From assembly GCA_022376925.1 (NCBI GenBank), contig JAIOJX010000027.1, positions 17,997,471 through 18,061,470 of the forward strand: a DNA stretch of 64,000 bases. Reading direction: 5' to 3'. Made by a program: the position numbers and the translations under genes. The DNA is from Tragulus kanchil (Eukaryota > Chordata > Mammalia > Artiodactyla > Tragulidae). Shown here piece by piece: positions 23,508 to 34,250 of this stretch (within the stretch, counting starts at the first letter, position 1; the number at the start of each line of letters is the position of its first letter). The notes below the pieces were generated by a model. That model was not told the DNA's origin, did not search any database, and saw only the letters and a program-made list of their open reading frames with translations.

Positions 23508-23762
23508 ATGCATGCATGCTAACTCATGGCAGTCACGTCTGATTCTATACGGCCCCTTAGACTGTAGCCCGCCAGGCTCCTTTGTCCATGGGGATCCTCC
23601 AGGCCAGAATACTGGAGTGGGAGTAAAAAGGGTACTAGAGTGGGCTGCCATGCTCTCCTCCAGTGGATCTTCCCGACCCAGAGACTGAATCCAGGCCTTC
23701 TATGCCTCCTGCATCGGCAGGTGGGTTCTTTACCTCTAGGGCCGCCTAGGGAGCCCCACGCC
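23508..23762 (-). mobile_element. Bov-tA SINE, minus strand (D8 copy B)
   Basis: Copy of the element at 22398-22652, offset 1110. Confidence 0.88.
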
Positions 23763-24140
23763 TACTTGCAGAAACAGCTGCACATACATTAAGACCCTGT
23801 GGGGTGAACAGTGTAACGAATAGAGACATGAATAAAACACAACTGTTTTGTTAGCTGCTGCTAAAGGTCATTGCCGTTTCACCAGTGGTTGGGTCGTTCG
23901 CCTCAGCTCCTGGCTTTAGCCACGACTCACATACACCTTCCTCCTGAAAACTAACTCTCTACAGAAGCTCTGGTCTTTCCAGGACTTTCTGAGACTTCCC
24001 TTGCGCTGAAACCCAAGGACTGCATTTTCTCTAAATGTATTTCCCCTCACTCTCCGGAAAGGAAACAGAGCTTACAAACTCTTCCTGTTGAAGCCTTTCC
24101 CTTCCGCCTCTCATACCACAGTTCTCAGTTTCTTTTCAAC

Positions 24141-24545
24141 GTTTCTGTTTTGGTTGGTGTATACATGCTTCACAATACAGTGTTAGTTTCTGCTGCACAA
24201 CAACACGCATCAGCTACAGGTCTGCATGTATCCCTCCCTCCTGAGCCGTCCTCACATCCCTCGAGGTCAGCACGGAGCATGGAGCTGAGCTCCCGGGCCC
24301 CACGGCAGCTTCCCGCTGGCTGTCTGTTTTGCACGTGACGGTGGACACACATGAGTCTCATCTCTCCGGTGTGTCCCACCCTGCGTCCCACCACGTCCTC
24401 TTGCCAGTTCCTAGATCTGTGGCTCTACTCCTGCCCCTGCAGACAGGCTCTTTTGTCCCGTCTTTCTAGAGACTGTGCAGACGTGCTAATATACCATAGT
24501 CCTTTCCTTAATCGTTGATGTCTTTCCTATCTCATGTGGTGAATC
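24141..24545 (-). mobile_element. L1 3' UTR, minus strand, fuller copy
   Basis: It continues the L1 tail of copy A through a GC-rich middle, 'ctttctagagactgtgcag' and 'ttgatgtctttcctatctc', matching the reverse-complement 3' UTR order seen at 18868-19475. Confidence 0.78.
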
Positions 24546-24944
24546 CTCTTTCTTTTCACAGTCCCAGTTTTGGGGTGCTTTGCCTTGACTCATTTTTCTC
24601 TAAGTTCTTCCTTTCAATCAGGTTTCTGTGTTTTTAGCCATCGCCCCTAGGCTCATAGCTCTCAAATCCCTAAGTTAAGCCTCAACTTCATTTGCAAAAT
24701 TCAGTCTCTGGTTTTATGTCTCAGGTGTCTAGAAATCATTTGAATACCCTCCCTTTATATGCTTTATACAAACATGTCCTTTATATTTTACAATGACACA
24801 TGCTTGAATCTTCCAAATTGTTTTGATAACTCTAGGTCTTTTGCTTTGTATATAAAATTGTGACTCAGTTTGTGAAAGTTTACACACCCAAAATATCCTA
24901 GAAGGGTTTTGAATGGGGCTGTGTTCAATGTATAGACTGATTTG
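24546..24944. other. Unique non-coding DNA
   Basis: AT-rich, with nothing recognised. A minus-strand frame of 118 codons (24729-25085) starts in the neighbouring SINE and is not a gene. Confidence 0.5.
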
Positions 24945-25150
24945 GGGAGAAGGTTGCCGAGTGGTAAAGACTCCGCCTGCCAATGTGCATGATGCAAGAG
25001 ACGCGGGTTCAATCCCAGGGTCTGGAAGATCCCCCGGAGGAGGAAATGGCAACCCACTCCAGTATTCTTGCCTGGAAAATTCCATGGAGAGAGGAGCCTG
25101 GCAGGCTACAGTCTATGGGATTGCAAAGGGTCAGACAGGACTGAACGCAC
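24945..25150 (+). mobile_element. Bov-tA SINE
   Basis: 'gtggtaaagactccgcctgc', 'gggttcaatcccagggtct' and 'aggaaatggcaacccactcc' show a Bov-tA body with a damaged 5' head. The 3' part runs to about 'cagacaggactgaacgcaca'. Confidence 0.9.
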
Positions 25151-25591
25151 ACTCATGCCTCTATTTATTTTCCTTACTTTATTAAAGTGGTAGGACAAGC
25201 AGTGCAATGTGTATAAGGTTGGAAGCACAGGCATGATTTTCTCTGCATCTTAGGATGATCACACTCAGCCACTCACCACCGCATAGAATGCTGCCTGTAG
25301 GTTTTTCCTTGATAGCTTCATCCAGTTAAGGAGTTTATTCTTCGTTTGTTGTGAATGTTTCAAATTAAAAATATGTAATTTTTATATTTTAAATAGAATG
25401 TGTATATTTATGTAATTTCACATTAATTTCTAAATTTCATAATCAGTAGACATGGAACTTGGTCGAATGCTTTTTCTGCCTCTTCTTTTTACTTGACTTA
25501 AGCAGTCTTCCTTCCTTGCTTCTCTCCCTTCCTCTCTCTGTCACTCTAAAGTTGAGGGGTGGGCATTGATTACATACACTGGGTGAGACTG

Positions 25592-25799
25592 AGGTGCATG
25601 GGCATGTGCTCAGTCCTGTCCAACTGTTTGGGACCCCATGGACTGTATCCTGCCAGGCTCCTCTGTCTGTGGGATTTCCAGACAAGCCTACTGGCCTTAT
25701 GCAGGGCATCTTCCCCACCCAGGGATCGAACCCGGGTCTCCTGTATCTCCTGCCGTGGCTGGTGCGTTCTTTAACCACGGAGCCACCTGGGAAGCCCAG
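25592..25799 (-). mobile_element. BovA2/Bov-tA SINE, minus strand (D9 copy A)
   Basis: 'tgtgctcagtcctgtccaac', 'tggactgtatcctgccagg', 'gatcgaacccgggtctcctg' and the closing 'ccacctgggaagccc' are the reverse-complement SINE in order. Confidence 0.92.
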
Positions 25800-26452
25800 A
25801 GATGGGGGTAACTGCTATAGCCTGTGTAGCCTAAACTGAGCACACCTGTCCTCCTTCCAGACAGTTCTGTGGAGGCAGAGCCCATCTCGTTGCTCATCAA
25901 GCAGATTAGGCTTTGCTGTTGCTAGTTGCCTTAAGTGGCCAGAGCCTTTAAATCCCTCCGCAGCTGGGCGGCCATAGTTGAGTGCTCTGCGCAGCCCCCG
26001 AGTGGCTGCGGGCTCTTTCCCTCCATGCCTGCTCCGACCTCAGCTCTCCACGGGTCCTGCCTGTCGTCGACAGGTAGGAGTCCTCTTCCTGTCCGTCGTC
26101 TCTCAGGGAGGGACTGCTCTGCGGGTGACCTGGCTCAGAACTTGCAGTGGGCAGAGTCTGTCCTCTGGTCCCGTCCCGGCCTTGGTCTTAGGCGCAGAGG
26201 GCCTGCAGTGGGTGGGCGGGTCGCTGGCGTCCTTGCTCCTCCGCTGGGACAAGCAAACCCTGCCTTGTACCCGAGGCAGGGGAGGGTGTTCTCTTGGGCT
26301 GGAGGCATGTTCCTGACTCAGAAGGGTTTTGCTTCTCATTCTTCTCCAGCAGCTGGGAACCATTGCCTGAGCCTGGTGGCCCGAGGGCTCTGCCCTCCGG
26401 GGAACGTACGTCCTACCCGTGGGCAGCCTTCTCTGCTTCCACAAGGAGGTTC
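25800..26452. other. GC-rich unique DNA (D9 copy A)
   Basis: From about 25950 to 26440 the sequence is GC-rich with scattered CpG. It holds three overlapping long-ish frames (112 and 174 codons plus, 113 minus). Overlap of frames on both strands is expected from GC content, and none has recognisable protein content. It recurs with indels at 26913-27569, where the 174-codon frame becomes a 200-codon one, so the frame is not stable between copies. Confidence 0.5.
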
Positions 26453-26704
26453 AATTTAAAGTTTATATTTATCTTTTAAGTTTAAAAAAGTAATTTTTAT
26501 ATTTTAAATAGAATGTGTATATTTATGTAATTTCACATTAATTTCTAAATTTCATAATCAGTAGACATGGAACTTGGTCGAATGCTTTTTCTGCCTCTTC
26601 TTTTACTTGACTTAAGCAGTCTTCCTTCCTTGCTTCTCTCCTTCCTCTCTCTGTCACTCTAAAGTTGAGGGGTGGGCATTGATTACATACACTGGGTGAG
26701 ACTG

Positions 26705-26912
26705 AGGTGCATGGGCATGTGCTCAGTCCTGTCCAACTGTTTGGGACCCCATGGACTGTATCCTGCCAGGCTCCTCTGTCTGTGGGATTTCCAGACAAGC
26801 CTACTGGCCTTATGCAGGGCATCTTCCCCACCCAGGGATCGAACCCGGGTCTCCTGTATCTCCTGCCGTGGCTGGTGCGTTCTTTAACCACGGAGCCACC
26901 TGGGAAGCCCAG
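26705..26912 (-). mobile_element. BovA2/Bov-tA SINE, minus strand (D9 copy B)
   Basis: Copy of the element at 25592-25799, offset 1113. Confidence 0.92.
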
Positions 26913-27569
26913 AGATGGGGGTAACTGCTATAGCCTGTGTAGCCTAAACTGAGCACACCTGTCCTCCTTCCAGACAGTTCTGTGGAGGCAGAGCCCATCT
27001 CGTTGCTCATCAAGCAGATTAGGCTTTGCTGTTGCTAGTTGCCTTAAGTGGCCAGAGCCTTTAAATCCCTCCGCAGCTGGGCGGCCATAGTTGAGTGCTC
27101 TGCGCGCCCGAGTGGCTGCGGGCTCTTTCCCTCCATGCCTGCTCCGACCTCAGCTCTCCACGGGTCCTGCCTGTCGTCGACAGGTAGGAGTCCTCTTCCT
27201 GTCCGTCGTCTCTCAGGGAGGGACTGCTCTGCGGGTGACCTGGCTCAGAACTTGCAGTGGGCAGAGTCTGTCCTCTGGTCCCGTCCCGGCCTTGGTCTTA
27301 GGCGCAGAGGGCCTGCAGTGGGTGGGCGGGTCGCTGGCGTCCTTGCTCCTCCGCTGGGACAAGCAAACCCTGCCTTGTACCCGAGGCAGGGGAGGGTGTT
27401 CTCTTGGGCTGGAGGCATGTTCCTGACTCAGAAGGGTTTTGCTTCTCATTCTTCTCCAGCAGCTGGGAACCATTGCCTGAGCCTGGTGGCCCGAGGGCTC
27501 TGCCCCTCCCGGGGGAAACGGTACCGTCCCTACCCGTGGGCAGCCTTCTCTGCTTCCACAAGGAGGTTC

Positions 27570-28197
27570 ACCTTTGTACAAGGGATTTCTGCCCATCCTG
27601 TGTCTTTCAGTAGAGGACGCCTTCTGTTGTGTTACTCTCTGAGGCAGTGAATCTTTGACCCTTTGGGATTAAAAAGGTTGTCTGCCCTTCCCTAGAAATT
27701 TAGGACGGTTATTTCATAAGAAAGAAGGTTCCAAGAAAGGTGGATGTGGTTTCAGGCTAAGTGCCACACAAGGGGGTGGGGAGGGGTGGGGGTGAGCCAC
27801 ATCTCTTGGGTCTCAAGCCCCGGGGTCCAGGAGAAAGAGGTTTGGGGGCACGGGCACTCCTCAGGTGTGGGGTTCCTGGGCATTCTCAGCTGGCCAGTGA
27901 TGGACTCTCAGAAACTTGGTCAAATTTTGGCTGCTTTATTACCGACTATTTTGGTGGTTTGCTCTGACCCAGGGGGGAGCTTTCTGTTTGATCACTCCTT
28001 ACAGTTGCTGTTAAACCTTGGAAGTATATTCATTTGGTTGCATGTAAACCTCTTTTTCTCTGATAAGCCCAAACAAGGTTATGGTTTTCTACATTATCCG
28101 GCTTCCCCCACCCCCATTCTTAGGCTGGAAGCCACACTCACTCGCATCTTCCTTTTAAATACAGGCAGAACCTGAGAGGTTTGGATACAGTGTTTAA
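27570..28197. other. Unique DNA with an unsupported 143-codon frame
   Basis: A plus-strand frame at 27744-28175 has a hydrophobic middle but no recognised family. It is preceded by GC-rich, G-run-rich sequence. It might be part of an old retroviral or LTR-like repeat, but I see no LTR boundary, primer-binding site or retroviral motif. Confidence 0.4.
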
Positions 28198-28202
28198 AAT
28201 TT

Positions 28203-29040
28203 GGACGTGCTAAGACTTTATTTTTACGGTTTTTGCTATTGTTGTTCATCTTTCCTTCACATTTTGGTAAAAGAAGTATCTTTTATGATTGTGTATGTTT
28301 TTATCCCATTGCATTCTATAGCTGAATTCCTTTTTCTTAATGGTTAATGGCGTCAGCAGCATTTCTTAGTTTCCCCAATGATTCAGATCGAACAATTTAA
28401 TGTATGCTACATTCCTACATGTGTGCTTCCCCTCTGCCACCGGCCTGGCCCTGTGTTTGTATTTCTAGCATTCATGCTATGGTGCTTGTGGTCAGTCGTC
28501 GGCAGAGGTAGATGCCGATAATTCCTCCCATTCTTGGACGCGGATGCTGCTCTTTCTCCAAGTGGTGAAGTCTCTCACCCCTTCCTTTGAGTATTCTCTG
28601 GCCTGAGAGTTGCTTTGGTTGTGATTAACAGAAGGTGACAGAAGTTATAGATGACTTTTCTGGTCCTACGCTTACAAGGACTGGCGGAGTGTGCCTCTTC
28701 TGGTTCCGAGTCTTGATTTGCCTGTGTAGCTAAGGCTGGCGCCCGGCTAGAGGGACCAGGTGCAGCAAGTGATGTCCTAAAGGGTGAGAGCCCACGGGGG
28801 GAGGAAGGGTCTAGAAGAAAGGCGTGGTCTCAGCATCTCAGCTGGCTTAGCTGAAGGGCCAGGTGTATGAAGGACGCCATTTTGGCTCAGTCCAAATTGT
28901 ATCCACCTGGCCAAGCCCTGCTGCCAAGACGAGGAGGGGCTCAGCTAAGCCTGGGCAAACCGGCCCACAGAATCATGAGCACATTAAGTGGTAGTGTTTT
29001 TTTTTTTTTTAATGCCACTATGTTTTTGGAATGGGAGTGA
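28203..29040. other. Unique non-coding DNA (D10 copy A)
   Basis: No gene is recognised. A T12 run precedes the SINE near 29000. The segment recurs at about 29358-30193. Confidence 0.5.
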
Positions 29041-29222
29041 GGGTTTCCCTGGTGCCTCAGTGGTAAAGAATTCACCTGCTGATGCAGGAAACGCAGGTTC
29101 AATCCCTGGGTCAGGAAGATCCCCCTGGAGAAAGGAATGGCTACCCACTCTATTGTTTGGGAAATTCCTTGGACGCAGGAGCCTGGTGGGCTGCAGTCCA
29201 TGGAGTTGAAAGAGTCAGACAT
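29041..29222 (+). mobile_element. Bov-tA SINE (D10 copy A)
   Basis: 'gggtttccctggtgcctcag', 'gcaggttcaatccctgggtc' and 'ggagcctggtgggctgcagt' define an almost complete Bov-tA ending at a 'gagtcagacatgtct' remnant. Confidence 0.92.
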
Positions 29223-30193
29223 GTCTTGGGAATGTGGTTAGGCAGCAATAACTAATGTGACGTGGACTTTTTTCCCAGTAGGAACTAAAAATTGGAAGTG
29301 AGAGATGATGAATCAATAAGAAACAGATAAGCCTTTGGAAATATTTGTTAGTAATTTGGACGTGCTAAGACTTTATTTTACGGTTTTGCTATTGTTGTTC
29401 ATCTTTCCTTCACATTTTGGTAAAAGAAGTATCTTTTATGATTGTGTATGTTTTTATCCCATTGCATTCTATAGCTGAATTCCTTTTTCTTAATGGTTAA
29501 TGGCGTCAGCAGCATTTCTTAGTTTCCCCAATGATTCAGATCGAACAATTTAATGTATGCTACATTCCTACATGTGTGCTTCCCCTCTGCCACCGGCCTG
29601 GCCCTGTGTTTGTATTTCTAGCATTCATGCTATGGTGCTTGTGGTCAGTCGTCGGCAGAGGTAGATGCCGATAATTCCTCCCATTCTTGGACGCGGATGC
29701 TGCTCTTTCTCCAAGTGGTGAAGTCTCTCACCCCTTCCTTTGAGTATTCTCTGGCCTGAGAGTTGCTTTGGTTGTGATTAACAGAAGGTGACAGAAGTTA
29801 TAGATGACTTTTCTGGTCCTACGCTTACAAGGACTGGCGGAGTGTGCCTCTTCTGGTTCCGAGTCTTGATTTGCCTGTGTAGCTAAGGCTGGCGCCCGGC
29901 TAGAGGGACCAGGTGCAGCAAGTGATGTCCTAAAGGGTGAGAGCCCACGGGGGGAGGAAGGGTCTAGAAGAAAGGCGTGGTCTCAGCATCTCAGCTGGCT
30001 TAGCTGAAGGGCCAGGTGTATGAAGGACGCCATTTTGGCTCAGTCCAAATTGTATCCACCTGGCCAAGCCCTGCTGCCAAGACGAGGAGGGGCTCAGCTA
30101 AGCCTGGGCAAACCGGCCCACAGAATCATGAGCACATTAAGTGGTAGTGTTTTTTTTTTTTTTAATGCCACTATGTTTTTGGAATGGGAGTGA

Positions 30194-30375
30194 GGGTTTC
30201 CCTGGTGCCTCAGTGGTAAAGAATTCACCTGCTGATGCAGGAAACGCAGGTTCAATCCCTGGGTCAGGAAGATCCCCCTGGAGAAAGGAATGGCTACCCA
30301 CTCTATTGTTTGGGAAATTCCTTGGACGCAGGAGCCTGGTGGGCTGCAGTCCATGGAGTTGAAAGAGTCAGACAT
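30194..30375 (+). mobile_element. Bov-tA SINE (D10 copy B)
   Basis: Copy of the element at 29041-29222, offset 1153. Confidence 0.92.
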
Positions 30376-30507
30376 GTCTTGGGAATGTGGTTAGGCAGCA
30401 ATAACTAATGTGACGTGGACTTTTTTCCCAGTAGGAACTAAAAATTGGAAGTGAGAGATGATGAATCAATAAGAAACAGATAAGCCTTTGGAAATATTTG
30501 TTAGTAA

Positions 30508-30860
30508 CTGTGAGGAATTGGCTAGAGGAATTCACAGGGAGTCCTGGCGAAAGCCCTCAGTACTTGTCAAATCGCAGAAAAGATGGAAAAATTCATTTGT
30601 AAAAGACAGATGCATGCAAATTTGGGATATAGTTACACCCAAATAATCACAAGACGTACCAGGACGTCTTGAAACCAATACACCAGCACTTGGTGTCAAC
30701 GAGCAGAAAACGGTGTCGACGTTTCTCTGTTATGTTGCCAGAGAGGTTCCCTTCACAATCTTCACGAGTACCCCGCTTGTTCTCTAGGTAGCTGATCACA
30801 GGTGTGGGGGTTTTCTTCGGATAAAGCTAGCCCTGGCCCAAGCCAGGCCTTGCTCTTGGT
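30508..30860. other. Unique non-coding DNA
   Basis: Nothing is recognised. This starts the 7.7 kb stretch of the window free of kilobase-scale duplication. Confidence 0.5.
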
Positions 30861-31375
30861 CATTAAAAAAAAAATTAATTGGAGTATCATTGCTTTACAT
30901 GCTGTATTTTGTTTCTGTTGGACAACAGTGTGGTTCGGCTATATGCATACAGATGTTCCCTTCCTCCTGAGCCCCGTCCCACGCCTCCGCCACCGCAGAG
31001 GCCCCGCTGAGCTCGTGGGGGGGTGGGGGGCGTGGCTTCACAGCAGGCCCTCACCCGCTCTCGGTGGAGCACACAAGTCAGCTCTGTTCTCCCAGTCCAC
31101 CCCACCCTCTCCTCCCCTCCAGGGTCCACAAGTCCTCCTCGAGGCCTGTGTCTCTCTCTGCCTGCAGATCGATGCTTCAGTGCCATTTTTTAGATTCCAT
31201 GTATGTGTTCATACATGATATTTCTTCCTCTTTCTGACCTCACTCTGTACAACAGGGTCTGGGTTCACTCCCATGAGGACGGCTGGCTCGGTGTCTGTCT
31301 TTCTATGACCCAGCCGTATCCCACGCTCAGTGGACACCTAGGTGGCTTCCACGAAACCACCCTTTTCTAAACGAC
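30861..31375 (-). mobile_element. L1 3' UTR, about 0.5 kb, minus strand
   Basis: The plus strand starts with AATTGGAGTATCATTGCTTT and passes 'tagattccatgtatgtgttc', 'tttctgacctcactctgtac' and 'atcccacgctcagtggacac'. The order matches reverse-complement L1 3' UTR. The middle is unusually GC-rich. Confidence 0.85.
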
Positions 31376-32040
31376 CCCGTGTACGCAGAGCATCTGGCGA
31401 AATGTGAGGGGAGACCCTTCAGACCACCCGTGTCCCCAGCGGGAACACTCGGCCGCCTGCAGGCTGGAGAGGCAAAGGGGAGTTTGTGGAGGCAGGTTTA
31501 GGCGTGTCCTCTGCTGCTCCCCCCCCCAGGGGCTGAAATGAGACAGCCGCTCTTCCCAGGCGAAGCCGGGCCGGACGGGCGCGCCTCTGACCACCGAGCG
31601 GTGCTCGGGGCTGTCACCGCCTCCACCTGGTGCAGCCCGGAGCCTGGGCGCAATGCATCCGTCTCCCTGCAGGGCTGCCCTGAAGTCCCGAAGGGAGCAG
31701 GTGCTCGCTGGCAAGAGGGCCGGGGGCCTGGGGAGGTGTGCTGAGGACGGGGCGGGGGGCGGCGGGGGAGGCTGTGTTTGCCATCACGTGGGACTGAGTG
31801 CCCATTGGCAGGCCTGCGACCCTTTCCTGGCTGTGTGTTCTTCCCACAGTGACAGACCAGGAAAGGAGACTTGTAATGGAAAATTCTTTTCTACCTGGGT
31901 CTTTACAGTTTCAGCCAAGATAGACACCTCCTCGTTTTTCACCTGTGAAACACGCATGCAGCGAGGCTGCGCAGCCTTGCAAGCGGAGGAGGATGACAGA
32001 AGCGGCTGCTTCGGGGTCTGAGCCTTTGCAGCCTGAAAGC
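31376..32040. other. GC- and CpG-rich unique DNA
   Basis: The interval 31540-31800 is rich in G, C and CpG, for example around 31560-31640 where CpG pairs are frequent. Overlapping frames on both strands (68, 77, 115 and 122 codons) reflect base composition. It could be a small CpG island, but I see no promoter element or exon I can defend. Confidence 0.4.
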
Positions 32041-32941
32041 TGCCACGCGGAGGTCATTTACTTTTCATGTTACAGAGAGCACGGGTGAATCTTTACAAAA
32101 TAACAAAATTCAAGTAGCACCCACGGAGGGGTGAGGGGGCTAGGCAATAGGCTTTCAGGACAGGTGGTTTCATTTAATTCCAGTCATGTTCCGTTTAAAA
32201 GAGAAAGCAGAAGAGGGAAGTCCAGACAGAAGCTGAACAAGGGAAAAAACAGGCTGATGTGAGAGAAAGATGACCTCCAAGGGTCCTCGTCTTAGCTACA
32301 GTTTCTCACAAACCCACAAAGGTAGACAAAAAGAAAAAGCCAGCGCCACTGGGGGAGAAAAAAGTTCCGAGAGGGCTCACCCATAACAAACATCTCCCAC
32401 CCGTTACAATTTCCATCTTTTTTCCCCTAACTTTTTGTTACTGGCTTATAGGCTCAATGGTGTCAACTAAAAAAATACAGCCACAACCTGAAAGTAGAGA
32501 GTGAATTGACTTGGTGGGAATGTTCAGGACTCTGAGAGCTGGGAGACAGCATCTCAGCTACTCTGAGAAAACTGCTGCAAGGAGTCTGGAGGGGAAGTCT
32601 GGCTACTGCAGGTTTGCAACAAAGGGAACAGGCAGTCAGAACTTGAAAGACCTGGTATCAAGTTTAGGAATTTAGCATTCTGTGACTGGGAGGATTCAAG
32701 CCTCTGGGCTCACTGACCGTGCCTTTCATATGCAGCTCAGCTCTCTGGGCCCAATCCTGTTTCCTGGTCCCCAGCTCCCTCTTCCCCAGCTCCGCTGCTC
32801 TCACCGTGGAGGGGGAGGGGCGCTGGCAGCCTCCGCTGGCTTGCTGTCTGGGGAGCCCTCATTCTCATTTGGAGGCCAGAAATCGCTGATGGCTGTGACG
32901 TTTCTTATTTATTAATACGGCAGGCGATGTTTTCATTTCAC
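32041..32941. other. Unique non-coding DNA
   Basis: No named repeat or gene is recognised. A G-rich patch lies around 32805-32822. Confidence 0.5.
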
Positions 32942-33122
32942 AGTGGTAAAGAATCCACAATCTAGGAGACGTGGGTTCCATCCCTGGGGCGGGAAGATCC
33001 TCTGGAGAAGGAAATGGTAACCCACTCAGTAGTCTTGCTGAGGAAATCCCACGGACTGAGGAGCCTGGCGGGCTACAGTCCACCAGGAGTGGCGAGAGAG
33101 TCAGACACGACTTAATGGCTAA
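32942..33122 (+). mobile_element. Bov-tA SINE, head degraded
   Basis: 'gtggtaaagaatccacaatc', 'gtgggttccatccctggggc', 'gaaggaaatggtaacccact' and 'gtcagacacgacttaatggc' show the body and 3' end of Bov-tA. The conserved GGGCTTCCC head is lost. Confidence 0.88.
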
Positions 33123-33144
33123 ACCACAGCGTAGCCAATTACCA

Positions 33145-33290
33145 GTGCTGTGATAGGTTTAGGTGATGAGCAAGGGGACTCATCCATACCTGTCCACGTA
33201 TCCATTCTCCCCAACTCCCCTCCCATCCAGGCTGCCCCCTCAAGCTGAGCGGAGTCCCCTGCGTTTTGTGCATTTGTGCATCGTAATATT
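33145..33290 (-). mobile_element. L1 3' UTR fragment, minus strand
   Basis: 'gagcaaggggactcatccat', 'gtatccattctccccaactc' and 'tcccatccaggctgccccct' are the same reverse-complement L1 segment seen at 5240-5467 and 50567-50795. Confidence 0.72.
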
Positions 33291-33464
33291 TCCTTTTTCT
33301 CTACAAAAGTACAAGCGTTTTGCACATGACTAAGGCAGGTCACACGGTACTTGTTTCTGAACGAATGATTTGAGAACAGAATAGAAAAACTAGAACTTGA
33401 GGCTTCCTAATTATTGAAGAAAATGAAAACCCAAAGCAGCCTGAGGTTATTATCCACGCATTTA

Positions 33465-33560
33465 AAAATATTTTATTTTTCAGTTGGAGGATATTTATAA
33501 CATTTTGATTGTTTCTGCTTAGGTGTGTACTAGGGTACTTGTATACCTAACTTTCCAGGA
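33465..33560 (-). mobile_element. Possible L1 terminal fragment, minus strand
   Basis: 'TATTTTTCAGTTGGAGGATA' followed by AT-rich text resembles the reverse-complement start of an L1 tail. It is short and diverged. Confidence 0.45.
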
Positions 33561-34004
33561 CAGGAGAAACAGTAAATTAAAGCCAAATGTGCTTTCTATT
33601 TAGCCCAATCCCTGAATGTGAACAGCCACCTGCGAGCTCAGTCTCTAAGCGCAGCAAGGAAGTGCGGGTGGGAGGAGGTCGCGTCAGGTGCAGGTGACCC
33701 ACACAGGCAAGTCCACAGCTCTGCCCTGGATGGGTGGCCTTTCTATGACACGACAGTGCTGGCGGTGAGTCAGAACATTATAGCAGAGACCGGGCATGGG
33801 CACCAAGGCAGCAAGAGGGGAGCTGGAAACATCTACTCTAACCCAGTGGCTGGAAGAAATCTCAACGTGGGAACTGCAGGCTGCTAGGGCTACAGGCTCT
33901 TTCTACTCCCAGCTCCGCGTCCCATGATTATAAAACATATCCCCAGCTCCAGACCCCTCAGGCTCATTTCCTTCTTGAGGGAGAAAGACGCAGAGGAAAC
34001 ATCC
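33561..34004. other. Unique non-coding DNA
   Basis: Nothing is recognised. An 89-codon frame at 33618-33887 has no identifiable content. Confidence 0.5.
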
Positions 34005-34250
34005 CAAGCTCCCAGTTCACTCCCCTCTCCTCCTCCGTGTCCCAAAGCTTACTCTCTACCTCTGTGTCTCAGCTTGTGCTTTGCAATGAAGATCGTCCAT
34101 ACCATTTTTCTAGATTCCACGTGTAGGGGTTAATGTGTAAGTTTTTCTCTCTCTGACTGACTTCGTTCTGTATGACAGTCCCTAAGTCTATCTGCATCTC
34201 TGCAACTGACCAACTTTGTTCCTTTTTGTGGCTGAATAATAGAAGGAATT
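34005..34250 (-). mobile_element. L1 3' UTR fragment, minus strand
   Basis: 'ttctagattccacgtgtagg', 'ctctctctgactgacttcgt' and 'tttttgtggctgaataatag' are reverse-complement L1 3' UTR landmarks in the right order. Confidence 0.82.

Larger units (their letters stand above)
22027..24247. repeat. Direct duplication D8 (two copies of about 1.11 kb)
   Basis: Copy A is 22027-23136 and copy B 23137-24247, joined directly at TGAGCC/ACTTAG. The offset is 1110 to 1111, with a two-base CT insertion near 24031 in copy B and a one-base loss near 23328. The unit contains a minus-strand Bov-tA and ends inside an L1 fragment. Confidence 0.94.
25375..27569. repeat. Direct duplication D9 (two copies of about 1.08 kb)
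   Basis: Copy A is 25375-26452 and copy B 26490-27569, with 37 extra AT-rich bases (26453-26489) at the join that belong to neither copy. The offset drifts from 1115 to 1113 to 1117 through homopolymer indels (TTTTTAC/TTTTAC, CCCTTCC/CCTTCC). A larger disagreement lies near the end: GCCCTCCGGGGAACGTACG in A against a longer G- and C-rich version in B. Confidence 0.92.
28198..30507. repeat. Direct duplication D10 (two copies of about 1.15 kb)
   Basis: Copy A is 28198-29354 and copy B about 29355-30507. The offset is 1155, falling to 1153 after two T/G-run shortenings in copy B (ATTTTTACGGTTTTTGC against ATTTTACGGTTTTGC). The rest is essentially identical and includes a Bov-tA SINE preceded by a T-run. 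Confidence 0.94.

Noticed and set aside
25935..27650. Frames of 174 and 200 codons as paralogous genes
   Set aside because: They are the two copies of D9 in GC-rich DNA; single-base indels change frame length, and both strands are open.
27570..28197. An endogenous retrovirus or LTR
   Set aside because: No LTR boundaries, primer-binding site, polypurine tract or retroviral protein motif could be seen.
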